64,000 nucleotides of DNA from JAAURB01 sp049649525 (GTDB taxonomy: Bacteria; Cyanobacteriota; Cyanobacteriia; Cyanobacteriales; Microcoleaceae), in contig JBARZE010000009.1 in assembly GCA_049649525.1 (NCBI GenBank), positions 61,857 to 125,856 on the forward strand, read 5' to 3'. The first letter of the stretch is position 1; each line of letters opens with the position of its first letter. Positions 47,725 through 56,177 of the stretch are shown here, piece by piece. The notes under the pieces are model-generated. The model ran no database searches, was not told the DNA's origin, and saw only the letters and a list, made by a program, of their open reading frames with translations. A program made the translations under genes and the position numbers.

Positions 47725-48204
47725 TCATGACATTGAATCCGACCATTGACAATAGGGATTTTTAACTAAATTTGAATTATAGTAGCGAGAATCATAGGAA
47801 ACTTCTTCTGCGATCCAATCCGGTAAATCAACCGCTTGATTTTCATCTATTAGTTCAACTTCTGCTAGAATTAATCCTTTATTTTCACCCAAAAATTCAT
47901 CGACTTCCCAAGTTAATTCATTGATAATAATCTGGTATCGCTTTTTTTTAATAAACGGACGCTCGCAAAGAGTTTCTAATATTTCAGTTGCGTCTTCTAT
48001 GGGAATTAAATACTCAAATTCGGCGCGGCTTGTGCCATTAGAAGGGCCTTTAATCGTTAAATACCCTTGCTCCCCAATAATTCGGACTCGGACTGTTTTA
48101 CCGGGAGCGGTTGGGATGTATCCTTGACAATAGACTACTCCTGTAGAGAGCGATCGCCATGTGTCATTTTTAACTAAAAACTTACGTTCTATCTCAACTG
48201 CCAT
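47725..48204 (-). CDS. CYTH-domain triphosphate tunnel metalloenzyme
   Basis: 159 residues. Starts with the hallmark EIERKFLV (ExExK), followed by YCQGYIPTAPGKTVRVRIIG, GYLTIKGPS, EFEYLIPI, IKKKRYQI, WEVDEFLGENKGLILAEVEL (split over beta strands). All Arg/Lys/Glu tunnel residues expected for the family appear. Small bacterial members usually hydrolyse inorganic tripolyphosphate. Divergent from the EEP-family lipoprotein gene. Confidence 0.9.
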   Translation of the reverse strand: MAVEIERKFLVKNDTWRSLSTGVVYCQGYIPTAPGKTVRVRIIGEQGYLTIKGPSNGTSRAEFEYLIPIEDATEILETLCERPFIKKKRYQIIINELTWEVDEFLGENKGLILAEVELIDENQAVDLPDWIAEEVSYDSRYYNSNLVKNPYCQWSDSMS

Positions 48205-48313
48205 AAGAGTTTAAAGAATAATTATTTCATCAGGATGGATGATAAATACTCGACTGTGATTAAAATCAGAGTATCATATCTTTGACCCATTGATTTACAA
48301 AAAATGATCGACA

Positions 48314-49165
48314 ATGCAACAGCCACCCACTTTTTCTAAAATTATCGTTTTTACCCGTCGTCTATTCATCTTATTATTTTTAAGTAATTTCTGTTTAATT
48401 GGATGTGCATCTTCTTCGTCATTAACTGTTATAGGCTTTAATGTAGAATCCGGAGACGCTGACCCCGATTTTATTGCTAAACATCAGATTAAACCTCTAA
48501 AAACAGGAGATATATGGGGATTTTCAGAGGTTCAAAATAGTACTTGGCTACAAACCTTTGAACAGGCGATGGAAGCGGATAATACCACTGATTTTAAGTC
48601 AATTCTAGGCACAACTGGAAAGGCTGACAAGTTAGCAATTGTTTATGATAGTAACGAACTAGAAAAACTTGATGATTTTGAATTACTCAATATTAATATT
48701 GGTGGCAATGTCAGAGCACCTTTAGTGGCGCATTTTAAGCTAAAATCGAATCAAAAAGAATTTCTGTTTATGGTTAATCATCTTTATCGTAGCCGTAATG
48801 ATGCCCGTCATCAACAAGCACGCTTACTCAACCGCTGGGCAAAAAAGCAAACTTTACCGATTATTGCAGTGGGTGATTATAATTTTGATTGGGATGTGGT
48901 GCAAGGAGAGAAAAAACACGATAAAGGCTATGATTTATTAACGGAGAATGGAATTTTTACTTGGATTCGACCTGAATTAATTTTAGCAACCCATTGTAGC
49001 CAGAAATATAACTCTGTCTTAGATTTTGTTTTTGTTTCCGGTAGCGCTCAAACATGGAAATCCTCCTCAAAAATTCTTTATCCTGAAAGTAGCTATTGTC
49101 CAGATAATTCGCAAAAAAGCGATCATCGTCCTGTGCTTTCTGTATTTGATTTATCTCTAAATTAA
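48314..49165 (+). CDS. Endonuclease/exonuclease/phosphatase-family lipoprotein
   Basis: 283 residues. Signal with lipobox CLIGC (Cys31). EEP-fold motifs: TVIGFNVESG, IWGFSEVQNS (catalytic Glu), MVNHLYRSRNDARHQQA, IIAVGDYNFDW (Asp-x-Asn), LDFVFVSG and SDHRPVLSVFDL (His). The active site appears complete, so it may be an outer nuclease or phosphatase/phosphodiesterase. 18 bp before the gluconokinase gene. Confidence 0.88.
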   Translation: MQQPPTFSKIIVFTRRLFILLFLSNFCLIGCASSSSLTVIGFNVESGDADPDFIAKHQIKPLKTGDIWGFSEVQNSTWLQTFEQAMEADNTTDFKSILGTTGKADKLAIVYDSNELEKLDDFELLNINIGGNVRAPLVAHFKLKSNQKEFLFMVNHLYRSRNDARHQQARLLNRWAKKQTLPIIAVGDYNFDWDVVQGEKKHDKGYDLLTENGIFTWIRPELILATHCSQKYNSVLDFVFVSGSAQTWKSSSKILYPESSYCPDNSQKSDHRPVLSVFDLSLN

Positions 49166-49183
49166 ATAAAGTTAAATAGATTA

Positions 49184-49684
49184 ATGATTGATGGAATTAT
49201 GATTATTTTAGTGATTGGTGTTTCGGGATCGGGTAAAACAACAGTAGGTGAAAAATTAGCAGAAGCACTGCAATACGAGTTTCAAGATGCAGATGATTTT
49301 CATCCACCCCAAAATATTGAAAAAATGCGTCAGAATATTCCCTTAAATGATCGAGATCGTCAACCTTGGTTACAAGCCCTAAACAATGCAATTCAAAAGT
49401 GGATAAATCTTGATAAAAATGTGATTTTAGCTTGTTCAGCTTTAAAGACAGAGTATCGAAAGCAGCTTTTAGTCGATGCAGATAATATCCGATTAATTTA
49501 CTTGCAAGGATCGTTTGAATTAATTGAAAATCGCTTAAAACAACGTTCAGATCATTATATGAAAGCCGACTTGTTACAGAGTCAGTTTGAAGCCCTCGAA
49601 GAACCTCAAACCGGGATAAAGATTGATATTGCTCAGCCTATTGAGGAGATAATACAAAAAATTATAACCGAATTAGAATCCTGA
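49184..49684 (+). CDS. gntK: Gluconokinase
   Basis: 166 residues. P-loop GVSGSGKTT, then FQDADDFHPPQNIEKMRQNI with the typical gluconate-kinase pattern, PLNDRDRQPWLQAL, ACSALKTEYRKQLL and YLQGSFELI. Phosphorylates D-gluconate to 6-phosphogluconate, feeding the oxidative pentose-phosphate pathway. The start could also be ATG 49199 (MIILVIGVSG), nearer to the usual N-terminus. Short distance to the upstream lipoprotein gene suggests co-transcription. Confidence 0.92.
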   Translation: MIDGIMIILVIGVSGSGKTTVGEKLAEALQYEFQDADDFHPPQNIEKMRQNIPLNDRDRQPWLQALNNAIQKWINLDKNVILACSALKTEYRKQLLVDADNIRLIYLQGSFELIENRLKQRSDHYMKADLLQSQFEALEEPQTGIKIDIAQPIEEIIQKIITELES

Positions 49685-49871
49685 ACTCTTTCAATCGAGG
49701 GGTGAACTACATAGGCAAGTTAAGCTGAGTTAGTATACTATGGTTGAGAGAAATTGCGATTTTAGTAAAAATGGAAAACTAAATTGCTCGGAATTATTTT
49801 TTATTCCTTTACCGGACAATCCGTAAATTTACTTTTAGAATAATAAATAAGTAATTATGCAGAGATAGGAA

Positions 49872-50174
49872 ATGATTATGACCCAGAGTAAACCCAAGGC
49901 CTCCGTCTCCTTGTCTGAACGAGAACTACAGGTGGTAGACTTAATTGCGGGTGGCTTGACAAACCAAGAGATCGCCGAGAAGCTAGAAATTAGTAAGCGA
50001 ACAGTTGATAACCACATCAGCAATATCCTCACAAAAACCTCGACAGATAACCGTGTTGCACTGGTTCGGTGGGCGTTGCAATGGGGTAAAGTCTGTTTAG
50101 AAGACATTAACTGTTGCATTCTGCCAACTCCCACAACTGAGCCCCCGGAAACACCTGTAACTTCTATTGAGTAA
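49872..50174 (+). CDS. pedR: Small LuxR-type regulator, PedR-like
   Basis: 100 residues: essentially only a LuxR/NarL C-terminal HTH (about 13-75; LSERELQVVDLIAGGLTNQE, then KRTVDNHISNILTKT), with a tail containing two adjacent cysteines (NCCILPTP). Size, lack of receiver domain and Cys-rich tail fit PedR, the redox-responsive regulator of photosynthesis genes in Synechocystis. AGG at about 49867 precedes the start; ATG 49878 is an alternative. Name is from memory of the family; other stand-alone LuxR-type regulators are possible. Confidence 0.75.
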   Translation: MIMTQSKPKASVSLSERELQVVDLIAGGLTNQEIAEKLEISKRTVDNHISNILTKTSTDNRVALVRWALQWGKVCLEDINCCILPTPTTEPPETPVTSIE

Positions 50175-50201
50175 GTAGTTTGAGTCCCAACTGAACGATT
50201 A

Positions 50202-50498
50202 ATGCAAACAGCTAACCAAAATCAACTGTATTATCAAATTTACTGTTTTCAACTTCCCTTAGCAGTATACCGAGAAGTTGCGACTCATCTACGGCAAGTT
50301 GAAGGAGTGAATACTCAATTACATCCGATGCCGACGACTCAGCCTGAGTCTGACATTTCTGAATTTGACTATCTACAAAGTCAAGTGGGAAGTCTATCTA
50401 TTCAATACTGCGAAGATGTATCCCTGACAATTCGTCAGCAAGTGGATCGGATTTTAGCTTATTATAGCGAAGTCTACGGCTGTTGGCAGTCTGTTTGA
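50202..50498 (+). CDS. Hypothetical protein (98 aa)
   Basis: Begins 27 bp after the PedR-like gene and ends 81 bp before hisS. Sequence LYYQIYCFQLPLAVYREVAT, HLRQVEGV, LSIQYCEDVSLTIRQQVDRI and a terminal YSEVYGCW look like a small alpha/beta protein. No domain recognised; the position suggests co-transcription with the PedR-like gene. Confidence 0.65.
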   Translation: MQTANQNQLYYQIYCFQLPLAVYREVATHLRQVEGVNTQLHPMPTTQPESDISEFDYLQSQVGSLSIQYCEDVSLTIRQQVDRILAYYSEVYGCWQSV

Positions 50499-50579
50499 AC
50501 TTACTGAGTGGTTCAAGCAACAATTGAGCCACTAACGGCGGCACACAGGCGCAATGATGATACCTAAGATTTAAACACA

Positions 50580-51860
50580 ATGGACTCAATTCAAGCATTA
50601 CGGGGAACAAGAGATATTGGCCCTGTTGAGGTGGAATATTGGCAAAAACTCGAATTTATTGCCTCAACGATCTTAACAAACGCCAACTATCAAGAAATTC
50701 GCACGCCTATCTTTGAACAAACCCCGTTATTTGAACGAGGTATCGGAGAAGCAACCGATGTCGTCGGCAAAGAAATGTATACTTTTAAAGATCGTGGCGA
50801 TCGCTCTGTGACTCTGCGCCCAGAAGGCACAGCCGGAGTGGTTCGATCTTATATTGAACACAAACGCTACGCAGAAGGCATTCAACGTCTGTGGTATAAC
50901 GGCCCCATGTTCCGCTATGAACGGCCCCAGGCGGGACGACAGCGACAATTTCATCAAATCGGGGTAGAGTTACTCGGTAGCGGTTCTGCTCGGGCTGATG
51001 TAGAAGTAATCGCTATTGCCACTGATATTTTACAAGCGTTAGGATTAAAAAGTTTACACCTCGATCTCAATTCTGTCGGTAACCCGGAAGATCGTAGCCA
51101 ATATCGCCAAGCGTTAATTGATTATCTTACACCTTACAAAAACGAACTCGATGCCGACTCTCAAGATCGTTTAACCCGTAACCCCTTAAGAATTCTCGAT
51201 AGCAAAGATAAACGCACTCAAGAAATAGCCGCCGATGCCCCCAGCATTTTAGACTATTTAGGGGATGATTCTCGAGCACACTTTGAAACCGTCCAACAGT
51301 TATTAACCGATTTAAGTATTTCCTATCGTTTAAATCCGCGTCTAGTGCGAGGATTAGATTATTATACTCATACTGCCTTTGAAGTGATTTCTGATGATTT
51401 AGGCGCACAAGCAACCGTCTGTGGTGGGGGTCGTTATGACGGGCTGGTTGCTGAATTGGGTGGCCCCCAAACCCCTGGTATTGGCTGGGCAATGGGACTA
51501 GAAAGATTGGTATTATTACTACAGAAATTACAACCCCTACCCCCGGCAACTATAGATTTTTATGTGGTTTCTCGTGGAGAGGCAGCAGGATCTCAAGCCC
51601 TCGTTTTAAGTCAAAAATTACGCAATCGTGGCTTCAAGGTAGAATTAGACCTGAGTGGGAGCGCATTTGGTAAACAGTTTAAGCGAGCAGATCGTAGTGG
51701 TGCCGCCGCTTGTTTAGTGTTGGGAGATGCGGAAGCAGAAAATAAAACAGTGAATTTAAAATGGTTGAAAACAGGAGATCAACAGGCGATCGCACAATCT
51801 GAATTGTTAAATCAAGTTGAGGAGATTCGTCAACAAATTGATCATCATATCAGCCTTTAA
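50580..51860 (+). CDS. hisS: Histidyl-tRNA synthetase
   Basis: 426 residues, full length for the class II enzyme. N-terminal RGTRDIGPVEVEYW, motif 2 FRYERPQAGRQRQFHQIGVE, the histidine-specific LVRGLDYYTHTAFEV and GGGRYDGLVAELGG, motif 3 GIGWAMGLERL, and the C-terminal anticodon-binding domain (FYVVSRGEAAG, KRADRSGAAACLVLGD). Charges tRNA-His. Sits 81 bp after a small hypothetical gene. Confidence 0.97.
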   Translation: MDSIQALRGTRDIGPVEVEYWQKLEFIASTILTNANYQEIRTPIFEQTPLFERGIGEATDVVGKEMYTFKDRGDRSVTLRPEGTAGVVRSYIEHKRYAEGIQRLWYNGPMFRYERPQAGRQRQFHQIGVELLGSGSARADVEVIAIATDILQALGLKSLHLDLNSVGNPEDRSQYRQALIDYLTPYKNELDADSQDRLTRNPLRILDSKDKRTQEIAADAPSILDYLGDDSRAHFETVQQLLTDLSISYRLNPRLVRGLDYYTHTAFEVISDDLGAQATVCGGGRYDGLVAELGGPQTPGIGWAMGLERLVLLLQKLQPLPPATIDFYVVSRGEAAGSQALVLSQKLRNRGFKVELDLSGSAFGKQFKRADRSGAAACLVLGDAEAENKTVNLKWLKTGDQQAIAQSELLNQVEEIRQQIDHHISL

Positions 51861-51896
51861 ATTATATTACCATCAGTAATTTCCTGCCGTACCTTA

Positions 51897-52033
51897 TTAG
51901 CTAGACGCTCGCAATTGTTCATCTGTTGTAGACTGAAACTGAGACTGCCATACTCGCTCATCTTCTATTTCGGCAAGTAAGCGAGTCGCAATGGCATCTT
52001 GCTGATCGTCTGGTAAATTTTTTAACTGCGCGA
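51897..52033 (-). pseudogene. 3' remnant of an antitoxin-like gene
   Basis: The minus strand encodes IAQLKNLPDDQQDAIATRLL, then AEIEDERVWQSQF and TTDEQLRASS before a TAA (51897-51899). This matches the family of short cyanobacterial antitoxin-like proteins (xIAxLxxLPxDxQDxIAxxLL). The 5' part is lost: upstream the frame runs into a repeat with CGCGTAGCGT (complement of 52048-52057), and no start codon is near. No toxin partner is visible. Confidence 0.6.
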
Positions 52034-52252
52034 TACACAAGCACGGTACGCTACGCGATCACACGTTCAAGCAATTCAGTCAACGTTATCCAATACTAAG
52101 CTGACATAGATTTAATATCAATAATTTTAGCGCTTAATTGACCTGTAATACAAATCAACAGAATATAAGCACAGAATTATCAAATATTCATTCATCATAC
52201 GAAAACCACTGTTACTTTAATATCTACACTCACTTTCACTAATAATATATCT

Positions 52253-52894
52253 ATGGTTCAATCTTTAACCAAACCTGTTACTTTTGAAGAATTTATTGCC
52301 TGGTATCCTGACACAGGCGGACGCTACGAACTCCATGATGGAATGATTGTTGAAATGCCAAAACCAACGGCAAAACATTCTAATATTACGGGTTTTTTAA
52401 TAGAAGAATTAATTCTAACAATTATTCAGATGGAAAAACGCGGGATTTGGACAATTCCTAGAGAATCAATTGTGAAAACCAGTAATGAGAAATCTGGTTA
52501 TGAACCCGATATTATTGTGATTGACCAAGAAGTTACTCATACTGAACCCCGTTGGCAAAATCAATCTATTATTGAAAACGCTGAATCTGTTAAATTAATT
52601 GTGGAAGTTGTGAGTACGAATTGGCGAGATGATTATTATAAAAAACGGGCAGATTATGTTCGCGTAGCGTCTCGAAGAGAGGAAATGGGAATTGCTGAAT
52701 ATTGGATCGTAGATTATGCTGCATTGGGAGGACGTAGCTTTTTAGGCAATCCCAAACAGCCTACATTTTCTGTATTTCAATTGATTGAAGGCGAATATCA
52801 AGTTAGTCAATATAGAGGAAAAGACAGGATTATTTCACCCACTTTTCCCGAGTTTGGTCTCACAGCCGAGCAAGTTTTTTTAAGTAGTAATTAA
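52253..52894 (+). CDS. Uma2-family (DUF820) putative endonuclease
   Basis: 213 residues. Uma2 layout: VTFEEFIAWYPDTGGRYELH, DGMIVEMPKPTAKHSNIT, GYEPDIIVIDQEV (Asp) and VKLIVEVVSTNWRDDYYKKR (Glu-x-Val), i.e. a PD-(D/E)XK-type core. IAEYWIVDYAALGGRSFLG and the C-terminal LIEGEYQV follow. Residues about 136-142 (VRVASRR, 52658-52678) interrupt the usual DYxxxGIxEYW motif and coincide with a dispersed repeat. Family function is unclear despite the nuclease fold; often abundant in cyanobacteria and transposon-associated. Confidence 0.88.
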   Translation: MVQSLTKPVTFEEFIAWYPDTGGRYELHDGMIVEMPKPTAKHSNITGFLIEELILTIIQMEKRGIWTIPRESIVKTSNEKSGYEPDIIVIDQEVTHTEPRWQNQSIIENAESVKLIVEVVSTNWRDDYYKKRADYVRVASRREEMGIAEYWIVDYAALGGRSFLGNPKQPTFSVFQLIEGEYQVSQYRGKDRIISPTFPEFGLTAEQVFLSSN

Positions 52895-52918
52895 GAGCGC
52901 GATCACTTCTTTACACTA

Positions 52919-53131
52919 TTAAAGTTTATCTGCTTGTATTAACCTACGTAACGCTTCATTCACTGCCTCATCAGTCGGAAAAGCTTGAGCGACATCCGGA
53001 TCTAAAAGTACCAGGTTTGTGCCTTTACGGTATCGTTCGATATATTTACCTTTAATACCGCCTTTCATTTTAGCGAAGTCGTACTCAGGACGGAATTCAC
53101 CTTCCATTTCATTATTAATTTTCTTCTTCAT
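52919..53131 (-). CDS. Antitoxin-like small protein (70 aa), no toxin partner
   Basis: FRPEYDFAKMKGGIKGKYIE, then YRKGTNLVLLDPDVAQAFPT and DEAVNEALRRLIQADKL: the EYDF start and DPDVAxxFPxxEAVNEALR end are common in short cyanobacterial proteins next to type II toxins. Here neither side encodes a RelE/PIN-like toxin. It lies 42 bp downstream of the nuclease-like gene on the same strand. Confidence 0.7.
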   Translation of the reverse strand: MKKKINNEMEGEFRPEYDFAKMKGGIKGKYIERYRKGTNLVLLDPDVAQAFPTDEAVNEALRRLIQADKL

Positions 53132-53173
53132 AAAATGATAAAAAAAGCTGCTTGTAATCTTTTATGTATATCA

Positions 53174-54349
53174 TTATATGTTTCCTCTCGTTTTGCCTTG
53201 GATTAACTCTATATCCCCTGGCTCAATATAAGCCTCTGGAATAAAGTAAATTTCTCCATCTATTTCAATATAGCTAAATGGCATTTGCATTTTTTGAGTA
53301 GCAAATACACCTTTCTCATTGCTTTCAAAGAAGTTAGCAACTTCATGGATACCTGGGAGATTATCAGGGTCATAAAGATAAACTTCATCATTTAAATAAT
53401 CTTCATTTGTTCCTAAAGGAATGCTACCGCTTTGCTTTATAAACAGATCTCCCATTTTTATTTTCCCTGTTCTTTTACAAAATTGGACTATTTTATCAAT
53501 AAATCGTAAATTCAAACGATAAACTGGTTCATCATCTTTCTGACAAAGGTTTGAGACACGATAGTGATTTCTGACTAAATATTTTCCCATCTGATCTGAA
53601 GGTTTAAAATATCTATCTAAAGTTACTGGCCCTAGAGACATATTTGAACATAAATCAATTAGTATTGAATAAAAATGATACAAAGTATCTGTTTTATGCT
53701 CCAAACTAAAAACACTCGTTGCATTCAGTATACTTTCATTATAAAAAATTCTTTGATTTTTATTGTAGTGATATATTATTCCTTCTTCTAAGACAACTAC
53801 TATATTAGGATACAAACTTTTATCATGTTTCGATTCCCACTCTCTCAAATTTTCAGTTAATGAGTTTAGTGAATTGTTGGCTAACGAATATGCAAAAATA
53901 ATTCCAAATGGTTTAGGTCTGGGATATGAAACTAATCTATCGCTATAAAATTTTTTGATAGGCTCATTTGGAGATAGAAGCTTAACAGATTTAATATTAT
54001 CTAGCGATTTAATTAATTCTGTTTTAGAAAGACATGACTTAACTTCAATTACACCGTATACAGACTCAATAGGATAGACCTGAACTTGCTCATCATAGAT
54101 TAAAGCGATGCCGTTTAGCTGATCATAGATAATCAAATCACTTTGTTTAGATGTATTAGATGCATAACCAACAATTTCTCCACTACCAATACCAAATTTA
54201 TTTGGAAGCCTACCATTTTCTAAAAATTTTTTTAATCTTCCTTCTCGGAATGTGCCTTGATTACCTCTATGATGTATTTCAGATGATATTTCCTGAAAAT
54301 CTCGATAAAGTTTTGAACTGATTCCTCTAAATATTCTTTTAACATCCAT
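53174..54349 (-). CDS. DUF6602-like protein with PD-(D/E)XK nuclease core
   Basis: 391 residues from the ATG at 54349 (the frame extends to 54400, but MDVKRIFRGISSKLYRDFQE is the family-like start). HHRGNQGTFREGRLKKFLEN is the conserved N-terminal signature. The core shows QSDLIIYD (D71) and YGVIEVKSCLSK (E102-V-K104), the D...ExK arrangement of restriction-type nucleases. The C-terminal half has no recognised domain. Such proteins occur among defence and accessory genes. AT-rich codon use and the neighbouring antitoxin-like gene, antitoxin remnant and Uma2 gene suggest an acquired patch. Activity is not proven. Confidence 0.75.
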   Translation of the reverse strand: MDVKRIFRGISSKLYRDFQEISSEIHHRGNQGTFREGRLKKFLENGRLPNKFGIGSGEIVGYASNTSKQSDLIIYDQLNGIALIYDEQVQVYPIESVYGVIEVKSCLSKTELIKSLDNIKSVKLLSPNEPIKKFYSDRLVSYPRPKPFGIIFAYSLANNSLNSLTENLREWESKHDKSLYPNIVVVLEEGIIYHYNKNQRIFYNESILNATSVFSLEHKTDTLYHFYSILIDLCSNMSLGPVTLDRYFKPSDQMGKYLVRNHYRVSNLCQKDDEPVYRLNLRFIDKIVQFCKRTGKIKMGDLFIKQSGSIPLGTNEDYLNDEVYLYDPDNLPGIHEVANFFESNEKGVFATQKMQMPFSYIEIDGEIYFIPEAYIEPGDIELIQGKTRGNI

Positions 54350-54487
54350 ATTTTTAATAACAATCATATCTACAGTTATTTTTGGATGCAACCTACACAA
54401 TCTTGATTTTTGCAGCTTAATTTACAGCTATACATCAATATATTCACATTATACACTCTTAACTTATTAACAGAAGCAACTTTTAAA

Positions 54488-54523
54488 ATAAAAAAAGACT
54501 GGGTTAATGATAGAAAACCCAGC
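54488..54523 (-). terminator. Intrinsic terminator of the Arg-rich lipoprotein gene
   Basis: On the minus strand CTGGGTT and AACCCAG (54522-54516 and 54505-54499) form a stem around a 10-nt loop, followed by a run of T (complement of A at 54491-54496). Well placed 35 bp after the stop at 54559. Confidence 0.8.
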
Positions 54524-54558
54524 CTAATAAAAATTAATTAGTTTTCAACAAACGAACT

Positions 54559-55428
54559 TTAACGTCGCCGTCTACCACCAAAGGAAGGAGTGCGACGACG
54601 AGAAGGACTGCTACTGCCAAAGCCGGGTGTACGTTTTTTGGTCGTTGAAGAACCATTATTATTTTGCTTCAGGTTACTCGAACCAAACCCAGACCCGGTT
54701 GAACGGTTTGCGTCTCTTTTCTGGGTAGCAGAAGTATTGCGAGGCGTAGAATTATTACGAATAGCACCTGTTGTCCGCAGAGTTTGGCGGTTTTTCACCG
54801 CTGCGGGGGGTTGGTTATAACGAGTCTGATATTGACTCACCGCACTTTGATAAGTGTTACCGTAGCCACCAACACCCGTTAAAGGTCTACCGGGTTGATA
54901 AACGGGAGGAACGTAGTAACGGGGTGCAAACAGCGCATTAGCAACCATATTACCCGCGATAGAAGCCGCAAAAGGAGTCCAGAAACTCGACTGTTGTCGA
55001 ACCACCACGGTTTGAGGTTGTCCGGTTTGGGGGTTAGTTACGGTTTCGGTAACGTTATGAACATACTCAATTTTAAAGTCTTCGCTGATATAGGCGATCG
55101 CAGTATCTCCCTTTACCTCTAAATAACTCTGTTTCCCGGCTGCAATATCGTCATCGCTTAACCGCGCCATCTGCACATCGCTTGTGCGAAACACAGGAGA
55201 CTTTCCGGAGGGAGTATTCAGCAACATAAAGGTATATTCTCCGTTAGCATCATCATACTGCGCCTGTTGCAGCGGATACTCACCCGCAGTCGGTTGGTTG
55301 GTTGTAGCAGCGACCGTTCGAGCTTGGGGTTGTGTAGAATAAGTTGCAGTTGAATTGGGAGATCCACAGGCTACTGTTGTCCAACACAAGCTGAAACACA
55401 TCAACGAAATAATCAGTTTACGCAACAT
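54559..55428 (-). CDS. Lipoprotein with Arg/Ser/Gly-rich basic tail
   Basis: 289 residues. Lipobox TVAC (Cys21). A middle region (FMLLNTPSGKSPVFRTSDVQ, GDTAIAYISEDFKIEYVHNV) is conserved-looking; then SFWTPFAASIAGNMVANALF and a Tyr/Pro segment (APRYYVPPVYQPG). The last 90 residues are very basic (GSSSPSRRRTPSFGGRRRR). Function unknown. Directly downstream (19 bp) of the DUF1517-like gene, so the two form an operon ending at the terminator near 54.5 kb. Confidence 0.8.
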   Translation of the reverse strand: MLRKLIISLMCFSLCWTTVACGSPNSTATYSTQPQARTVAATTNQPTAGEYPLQQAQYDDANGEYTFMLLNTPSGKSPVFRTSDVQMARLSDDDIAAGKQSYLEVKGDTAIAYISEDFKIEYVHNVTETVTNPQTGQPQTVVVRQQSSFWTPFAASIAGNMVANALFAPRYYVPPVYQPGRPLTGVGGYGNTYQSAVSQYQTRYNQPPAAVKNRQTLRTTGAIRNNSTPRNTSATQKRDANRSTGSGFGSSNLKQNNNGSSTTKKRTPGFGSSSPSRRRTPSFGGRRRR

Positions 55429-55447
55429 AAGTCATTAATTGTAGTTG

Positions 55448-56047
55448 TTAAAAAGGAATTAATTCCGGGAAGTTTTGCAATAGTTGATCGTTGGTTAACT
55501 CATCCCCTAATTTTGCCGGAGAATAATGCACTTGAATACCTCTCAAGCGTTGTTGATAATGAAGGTTAATGATCGCTTTTAAGCCGTCCACCATTGCGAC
55601 CGCATCGGCTAAACTGGTTTCAAGTTCAGGGACTTCTCCTTCTGCGGCAAGGGTGATCATCACAATAATATTTTGGGTAATGGGAACAGAAAAAGAGTCA
55701 TCCTCTTCCGTTGACAATTCCGGTTCAGCCAGATAACGGCTTGCCGAGTCTGTAAACAGTTCAGTAAAATAATCTCCAGCTTCTGCTTCGTCCCAAACAA
55801 AATCGCCTTCATTTGCTGCCGACATCCAATAAGCGTCATATTGCAGCAGTTGTTGACAGATATCAACCAGTTGTTCACCCATGACATCGAGATCCCCGTC
55901 CCCCGCCTCTATTACGGTTCTTGCGGCTTGGTTGAGTGTCCCCAGCAGGGGAGCCACCTCCGATCCAGCCAAATGAAGAAACAAACGACACACCACAAAG
56001 CGGGTTTTACCCACCATTTTGTTAAAGCGATCGCCAAGGGGAGCCAT
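55448..56047 (-). CDS. DUF1517-like protein
   Basis: 199 residues, acidic, no signal. The helical first half (KTRFVVCRLFLHLAGSEVAP, then LQYDAYWMSAANEG) and the C-terminal NIIVMITLAAEGEVPELETS, IQVHYSPAKLGDELTNDQLL and FPELIPF follow the DUF1517 layout (family end: LsxDELLxxYPxL). Many DUF1517 proteins are longer and membrane-anchored; this one has only the soluble domain. Likely co-transcribed with the downstream lipoprotein. Confidence 0.75.
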   Translation of the reverse strand: MAPLGDRFNKMVGKTRFVVCRLFLHLAGSEVAPLLGTLNQAARTVIEAGDGDLDVMGEQLVDICQQLLQYDAYWMSAANEGDFVWDEAEAGDYFTELFTDSASRYLAEPELSTEEDDSFSVPITQNIIVMITLAAEGEVPELETSLADAVAMVDGLKAIINLHYQQRLRGIQVHYSPAKLGDELTNDQLLQNFPELIPF

Positions 56048-56177
56048 AATTTTTCTCCTGAACTGATAGAAATAGAGGTGAATTAAGTTAACATTTCTAG
56101 GATATCGCGTTTTTTGGGTATCTTAAACTAAGGTTGAAGTTCGGTTAATACCCTAATTTATTAAATTTACTAAATTT

